Source: CAZKYX01 sp964557125 (GTDB lineage: Bacteria; Patescibacteriota; Microgenomatia; Levybacterales; GWA1-39-11). Taken from it: 64,000 bases of DNA. The DNA lies in the NCBI GenBank assembly GCA_964557125.1, contig CAZKYX010000004.1, positions 7,637-71,636 of the forward strand. The letters run 5' to 3'. Shown here piece after piece: positions 17,259 to 28,500 of this stretch. The translations under genes were made by a program, and so were the position numbers. The notes under the pieces were generated by a model. The model was given only the letters and a program-made list of their open reading frames with translations, was not told where the DNA came from and made no database searches. Every line of letters begins with the position of its first letter. Position 1 is the first letter of the stretch.

Positions 17259-17693
17259 TTATAGGACGAAAGACACTATATATACAGAAGCCACAACTGA
17301 TACCACACTTACACATTGCCAAAAGGTCTGCATAACAATCCAAACCTCTTCTCCCTTAAAAAGTTTTGATGGCAGAAGAGTGTGAGGAGAATTACGATGT
17401 GATACTGCAAATTGCTCGTGGAACCAGTATATTTGCTCGCCAATGCTTCTCACAAGCCAAAACACCGAATATATCAGCCCAAAGAGAACCCACTGCTGCA
17501 GCAGCAAACACAAAATACTTATGAGTGAAAAAAACAAACCAAATATAAAGGCATCCGTCCACACAAATGCCCCAATTAAAGTGCATCGCTTACACAAACC
17601 GTATGGGTTTTTCTTATATTTTAAACCGTAGAAAAACCCAGCAAGACTATAGACTAAAAACAAAACCAAGACCAAATTCTGCCAATTATTCAT
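17259..17693 (-). CDS. Small four-helix membrane protein, 144 aa
   Basis: Not recognised. The preferred start is the ATG at 17691-17693 (MNNWQNLV), three codons inside a longer frame that would need TTG. It has about four transmembrane segments, starting LVLVLFLVYSLAGFFYGL and ending VVSVVASVYIVSFVL, and a CKRC motif in the first cytoplasmic or external loop that could bind metal or form a disulfide. It sits between the FN3-like gene and a divergent long helical-repeat protein. Function unknown. Confidence 0.6.
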   Translation of the reverse strand: MNNWQNLVLVLFLVYSLAGFFYGLKYKKNPYGLCKRCTLIGAFVWTDAFIFGLFFSLISILCLLLQQWVLFGLIYSVFWLVRSIGEQIYWFHEQFAVSHRNSPHTLLPSKLFKGEEVWIVMQTFWQCVSVVSVVASVYIVSFVL

Positions 17694-17814
17694 ACTAAAC
17701 AATTATAAATTATAAATGATAAATAATAAATTCTACTTTTGTGTAATAAAGACTACACCCTTCCCGTACTAAAAGTTACAGACCCCCTATATTTTTTCAA
17801 TTAAAGTTACTCTT

Positions 17815-19950
17815 ATGACAGAGAGAAACCAACCAACACAAGAAACGAGTGAAAATGTTTTTTCCGAAATCGAAAATCAAATTCTTACAAAATATTATGG
17901 CGAATTAGGATTTCATAGAGTTCTCAATGCTTCAAAGAACAAAGGGTATACATCAGGACTTGAAATACTGGCCAAAAATTACAACAAACTTTCTGAAAAT
18001 AAAAAAAAGCAAGTTACTGAAAGCCTTGACTACCTCCCTACAACAAAAAAGCATGATATAAAACTTCAAGCTGCTTGCGCACTTTCAAAATTAGGAGATT
18101 TTTCACTGGCAGAGGTGACAGTTCTAGAAAAGCTCCAAGTTGACAGGTACACAATAAGAAGTGTTGGACAATCTCTTATTGATATTGGAATTGCAAAGGC
18201 AGAAAAAAATGAAATAGGTGATGTTTTCTTTGAAAATGCCTATCAACTTGTGTACAAACAAGATAACGATTATGACGCCCAAATGCTATCAGCCTCTGTA
18301 ATAAAAGCGGTAGCAAAAGTAGGAGGCAATCCAGAATATTATTTAGCCGATTCAATTTTAAGAGCCAAAACTTTGGATAAGAAAAACAAAAATTCTAACT
18401 ATATGCGGAAAGCGTTACAAAAAACCCTTGCTCGCGAGCTTGCAAGTCGTGAACTTTTCGAAGAAGCCAAAAAGGTTGACCCACAAATCGATGTACAACA
18501 TTATCAAAACAATCGTTGGAATATGTTTCGGGAGGGTCAATATAATGAAGCGATGAAAGGAATCAAGGAGCCAAAAGATATACTTTTAATGGCAACAAAA
18601 ATTTCCCGAAATCTTTTGAATGAAGGCAAAAGTCCTGAAAATTTTATTCACAGAATGCAACAAAGCCTCAAGAAAAACCCCAAACTTGCTGATATGAATT
18701 CGGAATTGATTTTTGCACAATACAATTTTACAATCGGAAAAAATTCACAAGAGCATTTTAAAAAAGCTTTTGCCTTTGCAACTTCTGAAACCGAAGTAAT
18801 TTACAAAATAGAATCACTCAGAGACGTTATTAAAGTACAACATGCAACAACCGGAGTTCCAAATGAATCATTCAAACAACTTAATGCTTCACTTGAGAAA
18901 GGCAAAGTATTTTTAGAAGATTTAGGTCCGGATGCAGACAAACTTGACAGGCTTGAAACCCTTATGACCTTCGAGAACACCTCTATCGCACTTGCAGAAC
19001 TTGGGTATATGGAGGAAGCTATCAAAGCATATGAATCAACACTGCAGCTTTATAAAACATATAGCCCTGAAGAATCTAGTGAAAGTTTTTCGCTTGATTT
19101 TTATGCACAACTTGCGCTGACAGACCTTAACGACAAACGAGTTACAATAACCCAACAAAACTTAGAAAAACTATGTAGAGAGACAGACAATAAAACTCTT
19201 AAAGCTATTGGGTATCTTGATCTTGTCAATATCAATACTTTCAAAAAATTACCTGTTGAAAAACAAATCGCAATTGCAATTGGCACAAGACAAAGAGACA
19301 ACATTGATGTAATGCGTCAAGAAAAAAAAGTTTCAGGACAAGATCTAAAAATTGCACTGCAAAACATTCTGGGACAAGAATCTGAAGGAAGCATTGCTGA
19401 GTTGAGAACACTTCTCGTTGAAGAGGTCAAAAGCGAAAGTGGGGACTATAGAATCATTGCAAGAATTACAAAAGGGCTCATTGAAAAGGGAGACGAAAAA
19501 GGAAAAACAATTGCTGCAACTCTTTTTTCTGAAAGCAGTCTTCCTGAAGAGATACGTATTTATATAGCAAAAAAACTTTGTGAGAGTGGATACTGGGACC
19601 CACAAATCATAGACCATTTTAAAAATTACAAAAGCAAAGGTGAGGAAAGCACTACTCTTGAGAAAATAAATATTGAAACCCTTGAAGCGATTGTAAACCA
19701 AATGCACGCAACACCAAGTCTGGCAATTTACAAGGTATTGGAAGCCACACGCCTTAACAAAAATGAAAAACAACTACAGGCACTGACAGAATTTGGAACA
19801 TTTGTATTTATGGTTCCGAATTTAAGTGTTGAAGGAAAAATTAAAATGTTTTCTGAAAAAGCCGAGCTTTTCAATCAAGGAAAATTAACAATAAAAGAAT
19901 TGGATAAAATTAGGGAAGGCTATCAGGATTTGCGAAACGCAGATTTATAA
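17815..19950 (+). CDS. Large helical-repeat (TPR-like solenoid) protein of unknown function, 711 aa
   Basis: Soluble, no signal peptide or membrane segment. It is nearly all helical, with repeating helix pairs that resemble TPR or related solenoids, for example AACALSKLGDFSLAEVTVLEKL, SRELFEEAKKVDPQID and ALAELGYMEEAIKAYEST, the last being the best TPR match (A.LGY.EEAI.AYE). Such solenoids act as protein-binding scaffolds. It is convergent with, and only 4 nt from, the end of the 204-aa gene. No partner can be named. Confidence 0.7.
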   Translation: MTERNQPTQETSENVFSEIENQILTKYYGELGFHRVLNASKNKGYTSGLEILAKNYNKLSENKKKQVTESLDYLPTTKKHDIKLQAACALSKLGDFSLAEVTVLEKLQVDRYTIRSVGQSLIDIGIAKAEKNEIGDVFFENAYQLVYKQDNDYDAQMLSASVIKAVAKVGGNPEYYLADSILRAKTLDKKNKNSNYMRKALQKTLARELASRELFEEAKKVDPQIDVQHYQNNRWNMFREGQYNEAMKGIKEPKDILLMATKISRNLLNEGKSPENFIHRMQQSLKKNPKLADMNSELIFAQYNFTIGKNSQEHFKKAFAFATSETEVIYKIESLRDVIKVQHATTGVPNESFKQLNASLEKGKVFLEDLGPDADKLDRLETLMTFENTSIALAELGYMEEAIKAYESTLQLYKTYSPEESSESFSLDFYAQLALTDLNDKRVTITQQNLEKLCRETDNKTLKAIGYLDLVNINTFKKLPVEKQIAIAIGTRQRDNIDVMRQEKKVSGQDLKIALQNILGQESEGSIAELRTLLVEEVKSESGDYRIIARITKGLIEKGDEKGKTIAATLFSESSLPEEIRIYIAKKLCESGYWDPQIIDHFKNYKSKGEESTTLEKINIETLEAIVNQMHATPSLAIYKVLEATRLNKNEKQLQALTEFGTFVFMVPNLSVEGKIKMFSEKAELFNQGKLTIKELDKIREGYQDLRNADL

Positions 19951-19954
19951 GAGC

Positions 19955-20569
19955 TTATAAATTATAACTTGATGCGACTTTTTCCAATACTTCTCTTTGA
20001 ACACCACTTAATCTCCCTTGTTCAATAAGTTGATTTAAACCCCATCTGACTCTTTCAATCCCTACTTTTTCAAGATACATTTGCTGAATTTGATTTTTAG
20101 AATCGTATGTATCAAGTCGCACAATAGTTCTCCCTGTACCACTAAAATCCTCATTGTCCGGATAAAGTTCGTTCTGAGCCTCCTTCGAATAAATAACTCC
20201 ATCTGCAATTGTTAACTTCGCATACATTGCACTGCCAGGTATCGTTTCTTGCAGCCTCTTAACCTCTCCTTCTGTGTCAATGGAAACAATCATATGCGGA
20301 TCGTACTCATCATCTCTTTCAAGTTGATAGGCTTCACTTACTAACTTGTCTGTCCTTCCGCCTGGTTTGACCGCCCCGCCTAACTCAATGACGGGATCGC
20401 CATAATCAGTTCCATTTTGTGAAAAAAAGCGATATCCAATACCTTCTTCCATAACAAACGCACCCTCTTCATTCATTTCACGGAAACCTTGCAAAACTTT
20501 ATCAGCAATTGTGTGTCTTGCCCAGAAGGCAAATTCAGGATTTATAGAATGTGGAGTCTTTTCACTCAT
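19955..20569 (-). CDS. Hypothetical protein, 204 aa
   Basis: No family recognised. The sequence is soluble, with an acidic N-terminal half (FWARHTIADKVLQGFREM), an aromatic-rich IGYRFFSQNGTDYGDPV segment and a helical C-terminus (RVRWGLNQLIEQGRL). There is no signal peptide. It ends 4 nt from the convergent 711-aa gene. It looks like an ordinary expressed gene with normal codon use for the window. Confidence 0.6.
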   Translation of the reverse strand: MSEKTPHSINPEFAFWARHTIADKVLQGFREMNEEGAFVMEEGIGYRFFSQNGTDYGDPVIELGGAVKPGGRTDKLVSEAYQLERDDEYDPHMIVSIDTEGEVKRLQETIPGSAMYAKLTIADGVIYSKEAQNELYPDNEDFSGTGRTIVRLDTYDSKNQIQQMYLEKVGIERVRWGLNQLIEQGRLSGVQREVLEKVASSYNL

Positions 20570-20696
20570 AACTTTTAGAATGTTATTCTACAATTGTGAA
20601 CTACAAAACGCAAGTCGGGAGTGAACTAAAATCTGAAGTTTAAAATCGGAAATGAGCGAAAGCCTTTAGACCGAAGGTCGCAAAGCATTAAGCATT

Positions 20697-21176
20697 TTAG
20701 AATCTAAAATGCGCAAATGCTTTATTGGCTTCTGCCATTTTATGTATCGCGTCTCGTCTTTTGATTGCTTCCCCTTCACTATTTGCAGCATCAATGAGTT
20801 CTGCAGCCAATTTTTGTGCAAACGTCTTGTATTCTGCTGTTGGTCTTTTTCGAGTTGCCTCAAGAATCCATCGGATTGCCAATGAAACCTTGCGTGGTCC
20901 TCTTACTTCCATAGGAACTTGATAAGCAGCTCCTCCGATTCTTTTTGGTCTCACTTCTTGCTTTGGAGCAACCGTATCAATAGCTTTTTCAAAGGTAGCG
21001 ACTGGCTCTTTTCCTTTTTCTTTGATTATTTCCATTGCATCATACACAATTCTTTGTGCAGTTGTCTTTTTACCGTCTTGCATAACGTTATTGATAAATT
21101 TTGTCAGCAAAATGCTCCCGTAAATAGGATCAGCTAGCATTTTTCTTTTCTCGACTCCTTTTCCTCCTCGTGGCAT
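20697..21176 (-). CDS. rpsG: 30S ribosomal protein S7
   Basis: Binds the 3' major domain of 16S rRNA and nucleates assembly of the 30S head. The start is taken at the ATG at 21174-21176 (MPRGGKGVEKR), giving 159 aa, close to the usual 156; a longer frame would need a TTG inside the rpsL-rpsG junction. Recognisable are LLTKFINNVMQDGKKTTAQRI, GGAAYQVPMEV, the LAIRWILEATRKR segment and the C-terminal AIKRRDAIHKMAEANKAFAHFRF-type tail. It is 15 nt after rpsL and the last gene of the rpoB-rpoC-rpsL-rpsG operon; fusA is not here. The palindrome over its stop codon has no loop and is not a convincing terminator. Confidence 0.96.
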   Translation of the reverse strand: MPRGGKGVEKRKMLADPIYGSILLTKFINNVMQDGKKTTAQRIVYDAMEIIKEKGKEPVATFEKAIDTVAPKQEVRPKRIGGAAYQVPMEVRGPRKVSLAIRWILEATRKRPTAEYKTFAQKLAAELIDAANSEGEAIKRRDAIHKMAEANKAFAHFRF

Positions 21177-21191
21177 ATCTTGTAACCGCAA

Positions 21192-21614
21192 CTACGCTGC
21201 TGCTGGTCCTCCCTTCTTTGCTCCGTACTTAGAACGTGAAGTTTTTCTGTTCTGTGTACCTGCAAGGTCAAATTTTCCTCTTACCAAATGGTATTTAACT
21301 CCTGGTAAATCCTTTACCCTTCCGCCTCTTACGAGAACGATTCCGTGTTCTGCTAAATTGTGTCCAATTCCTTGAATGTAAGCTGTAACTTCTTCTCTAT
21401 TTGAAAGTTTTACTCTTGCAACTTTTCGGAGAGCTGAATTTGGCTTTTTAGGAGTCATAGTACGCACCAATGTTACAACACCTCTCTTTTGAGGAGAAGG
21501 ATTCAGGCTATATGCTCTTTCTTTTGCATTGAAAGTAGTTCGCAAACCTGTTGCTTTAATTTTCTTGCTCTTTTTTGAGCGACCGTTTTTGATAAGTTGG
21601 TTAAGTGTCGGCAT
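21192..21614 (-). CDS. rpsL: 30S ribosomal protein S12
   Basis: Decoding-centre ribosomal protein of 140 aa, slightly longer than E. coli S12 because of a C-terminal RSKYGAKKGGPAAA tail. It starts MPTLNQLI and has the TPKKPNSALRKVARVKLSN, YIQGIGHNLAEHGIVLVRGGR and KDLPGVKYHLVRG blocks. Lys residues at the streptomycin-related positions (KKPNS and GGRVKDLPG) look wild type. It lies 44 nt after rpoC; that spacer holds degenerate filler words. Confidence 0.97.
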   Translation of the reverse strand: MPTLNQLIKNGRSKKSKKIKATGLRTTFNAKERAYSLNPSPQKRGVVTLVRTMTPKKPNSALRKVARVKLSNREEVTAYIQGIGHNLAEHGIVLVRGGRVKDLPGVKYHLVRGKFDLAGTQNRKTSRSKYGAKKGGPAAA

Positions 21615-21657
21615 ATAATTGCTATAAACTATGAACTATAAACTCGGAACTTGCTGA

Positions 21658-24600
21658 TTATACACTTGAGGCAGAATCAAGTCCAGTGTTGTCTTCGTTT
21701 CTTAATGATTCTCTGTCAGCAATAAGCACTTGTGCTTGTCTTGCTTGTTCTCCTCGAGCTGCTTCATCTGCAATTGCATTTTCCATAAAGTCTTGTCTAA
21801 CAGGAATAAGTCTTCCAACGATAACGTTTTCCTTAAGTCCGATAAGATCATCAACCTTACCTTGCAATGAAGCGTCTGTAAGTACTTGAGTTGTTTCTTG
21901 GAATGAAGCTGCTGACAGCCAGCTGTCTGTAACAAGTGCTGCCTTTGTAACTCCAAGTACAGTCTCTCGAGCTGTTGCTGGTTCTCCACCTTCAGAAATT
22001 ACTGCTGCATTTTCATCTTCAAACTTAAGCTTTGATACCAAATCTCCTGGAAGAAGTGATGTGTCACCAGCTGTTTCAACCATTACTTTATCAGACATTT
22101 TTCTAATGATGGTTTCAAAGTGCTTGTAATGAATTGAAATACCCTGTGATTCGTACACATCCTGAATTTCATTGATGAGGTACTGTTGTGATCTTTCAAG
22201 ACCTCCAACCTTTAATACATCTTTTGGATCAAGGTGTCCTTCACAAAGCTGAGTTCCTGCTACAACCTGTGCTCCATCTTCAATAAGAAGACTTGAAGCT
22301 AGAGGAACAAAGTATTCACGTTCTTCAACTGGTTTTACCTTGCTATTCTTAATCTTAACGATGTATCCATCCTCTACCTTTTCAACATCTGCTTTTCCAG
22401 TAATTTCAGCAACTGGTGCTAGATTCTTTGGACGTCGTACCTCAAAGAGTTCTTCCACACGTGGAAGACCTTGGGTAACGTCAGACATGACAACTCCTCC
22501 AAAGTGCTTAACACGCATAGTAAGCTGAGTTCCAGGCTCTCCAATGGACTGCGCTGCGATAACTCCGACCGGTGTACCCATGTCAGCTCTCTTGTATGAT
22601 GAAAGGTCCCATCCGTAACAAGCCGCACACATTCCATACTTCAATTTACAGTAAATTGGAGTTCTTATATCAGCGACGAGCACAGTGTCATCGAGAAGAA
22701 TTTCAGCTAGTCTTGCGTGATCAATATCCTCACCCTTTTTCACATATACTTTCTTTGTTTTCTTTGAAACGATGTCCTTCAAAGCAACACGACCCAAAAG
22801 CATATTGGTAAGCGGTGTCACATTCTCTCTATTTTCAAGAGAAATTTCGTATCCTTGTGTTGTTCCACAGTCATCTTCGCGGATGATAACATCATGGGTA
22901 ACATCAACAAGTCTTCTGGTTAGGTATCCAGCATCTGCTGTTTTTAGTGCTGAATCGGTAAGTCCTTTTCTAGAACCTCTTGCTGAGTTCACGTATTCAA
23001 AAATTGAAAGTCCTTCACGGAAATTACTCTTAATAGGAAGTTCAACGATGCGGCCTAACGGATCGTAAATAAGTCCACGCATAGCAGCAAGCTGCTTAAT
23101 CTGGTCTTTTCCAGCCCTAGCTCCTCCTGAATCAGCGATGATTTTAACAACATCATTCTTGTCAAACAAATCCCATGTCTTATTGGCCATTTCCTCCGTT
23201 GCATCAAGCCATACGTGATTCATAAGTCTCTTCTGTTCTGTATGCGTAATAAGTCCCTGTTGGTACTCGTTTTCGATTTCTTTAATCTTCCCTTCTGAAG
23301 TATCAATAATTGATCTCTTTCCTGGTAACATCTTCAAATCGAAGGTTGAAACTGAAATTCCTGAGATAGTTGCTGCATAAAATCCAACTTCTTTAATTCT
23401 GTCTATTAGATTTGCAACTTCCTCTTTGGTAAGATCAACCATTGCCTTTGTTATAATCTCTTTGATTGTTGATGCTTTTATTTCCTCATTAATATATGTC
23501 ATTTTTGAAGGTAAATTTTCGTTAAACAACACTCTTCCAAGAGTTGTTTCAAATGTTTTACCATTCACACGAATCATGATTGGCTCGCGATACGTAATCA
23601 TTTTCAAAGAAAGAGCCAAATATGCCTCAGCGCTTCCTGAGAACATTGGTAAGGTTTCTTTGCGCTTGCTCTCATCAACGCTTGTAAGATAGAACGTACC
23701 CAAAGCCATTTCTTTGTTTGGTAAGGTAATTGGATTTCCGTCAGCTGGTTTTAACAGATTTGAACCTGGCATCATGAGATCAATTGCTTCTTGCTGTGCT
23801 CTAGACGAAAGCGGCACGTGAATAGCCATCTGATCTCCGTCAAAATCTGCATTGTAACCTGCGCAGACACAAGGATGAATCTTTATAGCGCTACCCTCAA
23901 CTAATACAGGGTAGAATGCTTGAATACCCAATTTATGAAGGGTAGGGGCACGATTCAAAAGAACTGGATGATTTCGTGTGATTTCTTCAAGAATATCAAA
24001 AACCTCAGCTGGTCTCTTTTCGATATATCTCTTTGCAGCCTTTGCATTTGGCGTTGTAAGTCCTCGAGCAATAACTTCACGAATAACAAATGGTTTAAAG
24101 AGCTCCAAAGCCATTTCCTTTGGAAGTCCACATTGATTCAATGACAATTCAGGACCTGCAATAATAACGCTTCTCCCAGAATAATCAACACGCTTACCCA
24201 AAAGATTCTTTCTAAATCTACCTTGCTTCCCTCGAAGCACGTCTGACAATGACTTAAATTGTCTTTGTGTTTGAGAAGCTCTGATTGAAGTATCGATAAG
24301 ATAGTCAACTGATTCCTGAAGCATTCTCTTTTCATTTCTCAAAATAATTTCAGGTGCTCCAAGTGAGATTAAGTGATTTAATCTATTATTTCTATTAATA
24401 ACTCTTCGATACAAATCATTCAAATCAGAAGTGGCGAATCTTCCTCCATTCAACTGAACCATTGGTCTCAAATCCGGTGGTAATACAGGAAGCACTCTTA
24501 AAATCATTGATGAAAGATCAAATCCAGCCTCTGCAATTGCTTCGATAAGATGTAGTCTCTTCAAAAGCTTGAGCTGTTTTTGTCCTGATGATTTGTGAAC

Positions 24601-25545
24601 ATCTTCTCTCAAAACTCCAATGATTTTTGAAACATCCATTGATTCAATAGCGTGCAAGATCGCTGAAGCACCTGTTTCTACCTCAAAGAAAATAAGCACA
24701 TCATATTCTATAAGTCGTACAAATTCTTCTTCTGAAAGAACATCCCAAATCTTAAGTCCTTTTACAATGTCATTGATTCTGGTAAAAATTTCCTCGATTC
24801 GAGAGGATTCATTTTCAAGTCTTTTATCAAATGCTGCATTCTTTTGCTTAAAGAGTACTCGTGTCTCTTCCAAAACCAAATCTTTTCGTTCTTTTTTAAG
24901 AGTTGCTTCAATTTCCTTCAACTTGTCTTCCTCCTCAGTAGCAAGCTTTGCCTTTTCGCTTTCAATTAAATTCTTTAGCTCATCAAGTCTTCTGTTTTTT
25001 ACTTCATCAAGTCTTTGCTGTGCTTCCTTTCTCTTATCCTCGTCAATTGTGGTAACAAGATAACTTGCATAATAAATAATTGACTCAAGCTCTTTTTGTG
25101 AAGTTCCAAGAAGAGTAGAAAGCTTTGATGGTGAGCCTTTTGAAAACCAAACATGAATAACTGGGGCTGCAAGTGTTATATGACCCATTCGCTCACGTCT
25201 TACTCGAGAATATGTAACTTCAACTCCACATCTATCACAAACGATTCCCTTATAACGAATTCTCTTGTACTTTCCGCAGTAACATTCGAAGTCACGCGTT
25301 GGTCCAAAGATTCTTTCGTCAAAAAGTCCATCTTTTTCTGCTCTAAATGTTCTGTAATTGATAGTTTCAGGCTTTGTAACTTCACCGTAAGACCAACCCT
25401 TTATATCGTCAGGTGAAGCAACGGTAATTCTCAAACCTTCAAAGTCTGAAATGTTAATTACGTCAAATTTTCTGTTTTTGTTTTGTGTAGAAAGCGCGCT
25501 TTCTGAAAAACGCATCATGTCATTGTCTTTATTTTTTGGTTCCAT
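21658..25545 (-). CDS. rpoC: DNA-directed RNA polymerase subunit beta'
   Basis: Catalytic subunit of RNA polymerase, 1295 aa. Seen in order: N-terminal zinc site CYCGKYKR...CDRCGVEV, rudder and bridge regions, the catalytic Mg loop NADFDGDQMAIH, the trigger-loop region and the second zinc site (CGTTQGY through CKLKYGMCAACYGWDL), then a QSIGEPGTQLTMR block. A lysine/glutamate-rich coiled insertion lies at about residues 160-240. The start is 2 nt after the rpoB stop, so the two are coupled. The length is at the short end for bacteria. Confidence 0.98.
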   Translation of the reverse strand: MEPKNKDNDMMRFSESALSTQNKNRKFDVINISDFEGLRITVASPDDIKGWSYGEVTKPETINYRTFRAEKDGLFDERIFGPTRDFECYCGKYKRIRYKGIVCDRCGVEVTYSRVRRERMGHITLAAPVIHVWFSKGSPSKLSTLLGTSQKELESIIYYASYLVTTIDEDKRKEAQQRLDEVKNRRLDELKNLIESEKAKLATEEEDKLKEIEATLKKERKDLVLEETRVLFKQKNAAFDKRLENESSRIEEIFTRINDIVKGLKIWDVLSEEEFVRLIEYDVLIFFEVETGASAILHAIESMDVSKIIGVLREDVHKSSGQKQLKLLKRLHLIEAIAEAGFDLSSMILRVLPVLPPDLRPMVQLNGGRFATSDLNDLYRRVINRNNRLNHLISLGAPEIILRNEKRMLQESVDYLIDTSIRASQTQRQFKSLSDVLRGKQGRFRKNLLGKRVDYSGRSVIIAGPELSLNQCGLPKEMALELFKPFVIREVIARGLTTPNAKAAKRYIEKRPAEVFDILEEITRNHPVLLNRAPTLHKLGIQAFYPVLVEGSAIKIHPCVCAGYNADFDGDQMAIHVPLSSRAQQEAIDLMMPGSNLLKPADGNPITLPNKEMALGTFYLTSVDESKRKETLPMFSGSAEAYLALSLKMITYREPIMIRVNGKTFETTLGRVLFNENLPSKMTYINEEIKASTIKEIITKAMVDLTKEEVANLIDRIKEVGFYAATISGISVSTFDLKMLPGKRSIIDTSEGKIKEIENEYQQGLITHTEQKRLMNHVWLDATEEMANKTWDLFDKNDVVKIIADSGGARAGKDQIKQLAAMRGLIYDPLGRIVELPIKSNFREGLSIFEYVNSARGSRKGLTDSALKTADAGYLTRRLVDVTHDVIIREDDCGTTQGYEISLENRENVTPLTNMLLGRVALKDIVSKKTKKVYVKKGEDIDHARLAEILLDDTVLVADIRTPIYCKLKYGMCAACYGWDLSSYKRADMGTPVGVIAAQSIGEPGTQLTMRVKHFGGVVMSDVTQGLPRVEELFEVRRPKNLAPVAEITGKADVEKVEDGYIVKIKNSKVKPVEEREYFVPLASSLLIEDGAQVVAGTQLCEGHLDPKDVLKVGGLERSQQYLINEIQDVYESQGISIHYKHFETIIRKMSDKVMVETAGDTSLLPGDLVSKLKFEDENAAVISEGGEPATARETVLGVTKAALVTDSWLSAASFQETTQVLTDASLQGKVDDLIGLKENVIVGRLIPVRQDFMENAIADEAARGEQARQAQVLIADRESLRNEDNTGLDSASSV

Positions 25546-25547
25546 AA

Positions 25548-28500
25548 TTATTCGCTCTCCTTTCCTGCTTCTTCAACAGTAATTGCTGTGTCTTCACTTG
25601 TTGGCTCTGTTTGTTCTATAGAATCTACAATTAATTCTGCTTCTGCTGTTAGCGGAGCTTCTTCTTTTGCTTCTTCTTCAATACTTGTTACCTCTAGTGC
25701 TTCTTGTAATTCTTCAGACTCTTTCTTTACTTCTTCGATAATTTCATCAGATTCCTCCTCTTCAACCTCAACAACTGCATGTGTAGGTTGAATATTCATG
25801 CCTAATGATTGCAATTCTCGAATCAAAACCTTAAATGATTCTGGAACCTTAGGGGTTGGAATATCAACACCCTTTATTATAGCTTCAAATGCCTTCGCAC
25901 GTCCAGCCACATCGTCTGATTTTATGGTTAACATTTCCTGCAATGTGTATGCTGCACGGTGTGATTCAAGAGCCCAAACTTCCATCTCTCCAAGTCTTTG
26001 TCCTCCCATTTGTGCTTTTCCTCCGAGAGGCTGTTGCGTAACAAGTGAGTATGGGCCAGTAGAACGAGCGTGAGTTTTGTCTTCAACCATGTGAATAAGC
26101 TTCATGATATATCCAAGGCCAACTACGACATCGTTCTCATATGCATCTCCAGTTCTTGCATCAAATAATTTTACTTTTGCATTTGCAGGAAGTCCTGCTT
26201 CTTCCATGAGAGCAAATAATTTGTCTTCTGATACTTTTTCAAAAACAGGTACCGCAATCTTTGTTCCAATTCTTTTCGCTGCCCATCCAGCGTGTGCCTC
26301 CAAAAGCTGACCAAGATTCATACGTCCAAGTACTGAAATAGGAGAAATAATAATATCAACAGGAGTTCCGTCTTCAAGGTAAGGCATGTCACTTTGTGGA
26401 ACAATCTTTGAGATAACTCCCTTATTTCCATGTCTTCCTGCGAGCTTATCTCCAACAACAACATGTCTCATCTGCGCAACTTCAATTTGTAGCTTTCTAA
26501 TGGTTCCAGGCTCTAATTCATCGCCTTTATCGCGATCAAGAACTTGAATGCTTACAACGATTCCATGCTCTCCATGTGGCATTCTGAGTGAAGTATCTCG
26601 TACTTCTCGCGCTTTTTCTCCAAAGATGGCTCTTAAAAGTCTTTCTTCAGCTGTAAGTTCTGTTTCACCCTTTGGCGCAATCTTTCCAACAAGAATGTCC
26701 CCTGGATTTACTTCAGAACCGATAACAACAATTCCTTCTTCATCTAAATTCGCAAGATCTTCCTCAGCGACGTTTGGAATATCGCGAGTTGTTTCTTCAG
26801 GGCCCAACTTTGTATCAACAACTGTTGATTCATATTTTTCAATATGAACTGAGGTCAATTCGTCATCCTTAACGAGTCTGTCTGAAATAACAATAGCGTC
26901 CTCATATCCAAGTCCGTCAAATGATGCATATGCGATAAGCAGATTCTTTCCAAGTGCTAATTCTCCTTCATGAGTTGCTGGTCCATCGACAAGTACGTCT
27001 CCTTTTCTAATTTTTTGGCCAGTTGTTACTACTGGATTTTCATTAAAGAATGTATTCTGAGCTGTTCTCTTGAATTTAGTAATATCGTATTCCATTTCGC
27101 CGCTTTTACCCTTAATCTTCACTTTATTTGCATCAACATATGTAACATCTCCATCAAAAGGAGCAATTACAACTCTTCCCATTGCCTCGGCAACTGAAGC
27201 TTCCATACCGGTTCCAACAACAGGACTTGAGGTCTTTATCAATGGAACTGCCTGACATTGCATGTGGGTTCCCATAAGTGCTCTATTTGCTTCATCGTGA
27301 TCAACAAATGGGATAAGTGAAGCGGATGTTCCAACAACTTGTCTTGGAACTACATCGATATATTCAATTTTTCCACGCTCAACTTCTAGATATTCTCCCA
27401 TAAAACGTGCAGGAACCAAATCGTCAACAATAAAGCCCTTATCATCTATTGGAATGTCAGCATGAGTAATGTAATGATCTGATTCGATATCAGCATCTAA
27501 ATAAACAATCTCATTAGTAATTCTTGCAACAGTCTTGCCACCTTTCTTTTCTTGTACAACTTTCAGGTAAGGAGCTTCTAAAAATCCATGCTCATTTACT
27601 TTAGAATACAGCGAGAGGTAGGTAACAAGTCCAATATTTGGACCTTCAGGGCTTCTTACCGGACAAATCTTTGAATATTGGGATGCATTGATGTCGCGGA
27701 TAGAGAAAGATGCTCTTTCTCTTGAAATACCACCAGTTCCCATAACGGTAAGTCTTCTTAAGTTATCAATTTCTGCTAATGGATTTGTTTGGTCAAGAAT
27801 TGCTGAAAGCTGTGAAGTTCTGAAGAATTCGTTAATAGCGGCAATAATTGGATGGGCGTTTATGAAGTGTGATGGGGAATATGTTTCTTCAGTTGAAGTC
27901 AAAGACATCTTTTCTTTAATAATTCTTTCAAGTCTCAAAGCTCCAACTCTAAAAGCCGTTGTTTGTACAAGTTCACCAATGCTTCTAACGCGTCGATTTG
28001 AAAGATGGTCGATATCATCAACCTTACCTTTTCCTTTTGAAAGATTAATAAGGTATTTAATAATTCCAATGATATCATTCACATCAAGTGTTGAAACCTC
28101 AGGTGAAACATCAATATTAAGTCCATTAAGTTTTTTATTCATTTTGTATCGTCCTACTCGTGAAAGATCGTATCGTCTCTTATCAAAGAAGGTATCACGG
28201 AAATTTTGTCGGATTGTATCAATAACAACTGGCTCTCCCGGATTTAGTTTTTTGAAGATTTCAATGAGAGCATCAGTTGAACCCTTTGCCTCGTCTTTTT
28301 CTAGAGTATTCTTGATAAATTCATCTGCTCCATCAACATCAGCAAATTTCTCAAAAATCTCCTCATTTGTTTCCATTCCGAGAGCCTTGAGAAACACTGT
28401 TCCTAAGAATTTCTTTCTTCTGTCAATTCTCACAACAATCATGTCAGTTCTTGTTGTTGAGATTTCAAGCCAAGACCCATGAACTGGTCTTAATTCTGCA

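Noticed and set aside
21177..21191. Longer S7 start at TTG (21191)
   Set aside because: The ATG at 21174-21176 gives the family-standard MPRGG start and normal length.
27688..28482. 264-codon plus-strand frame antisense to rpoB
   Set aside because: The opposite strand encodes conserved RpoB sequence. The long frame is a result of codon bias, with Ser/Ile-rich composition typical of shadows.
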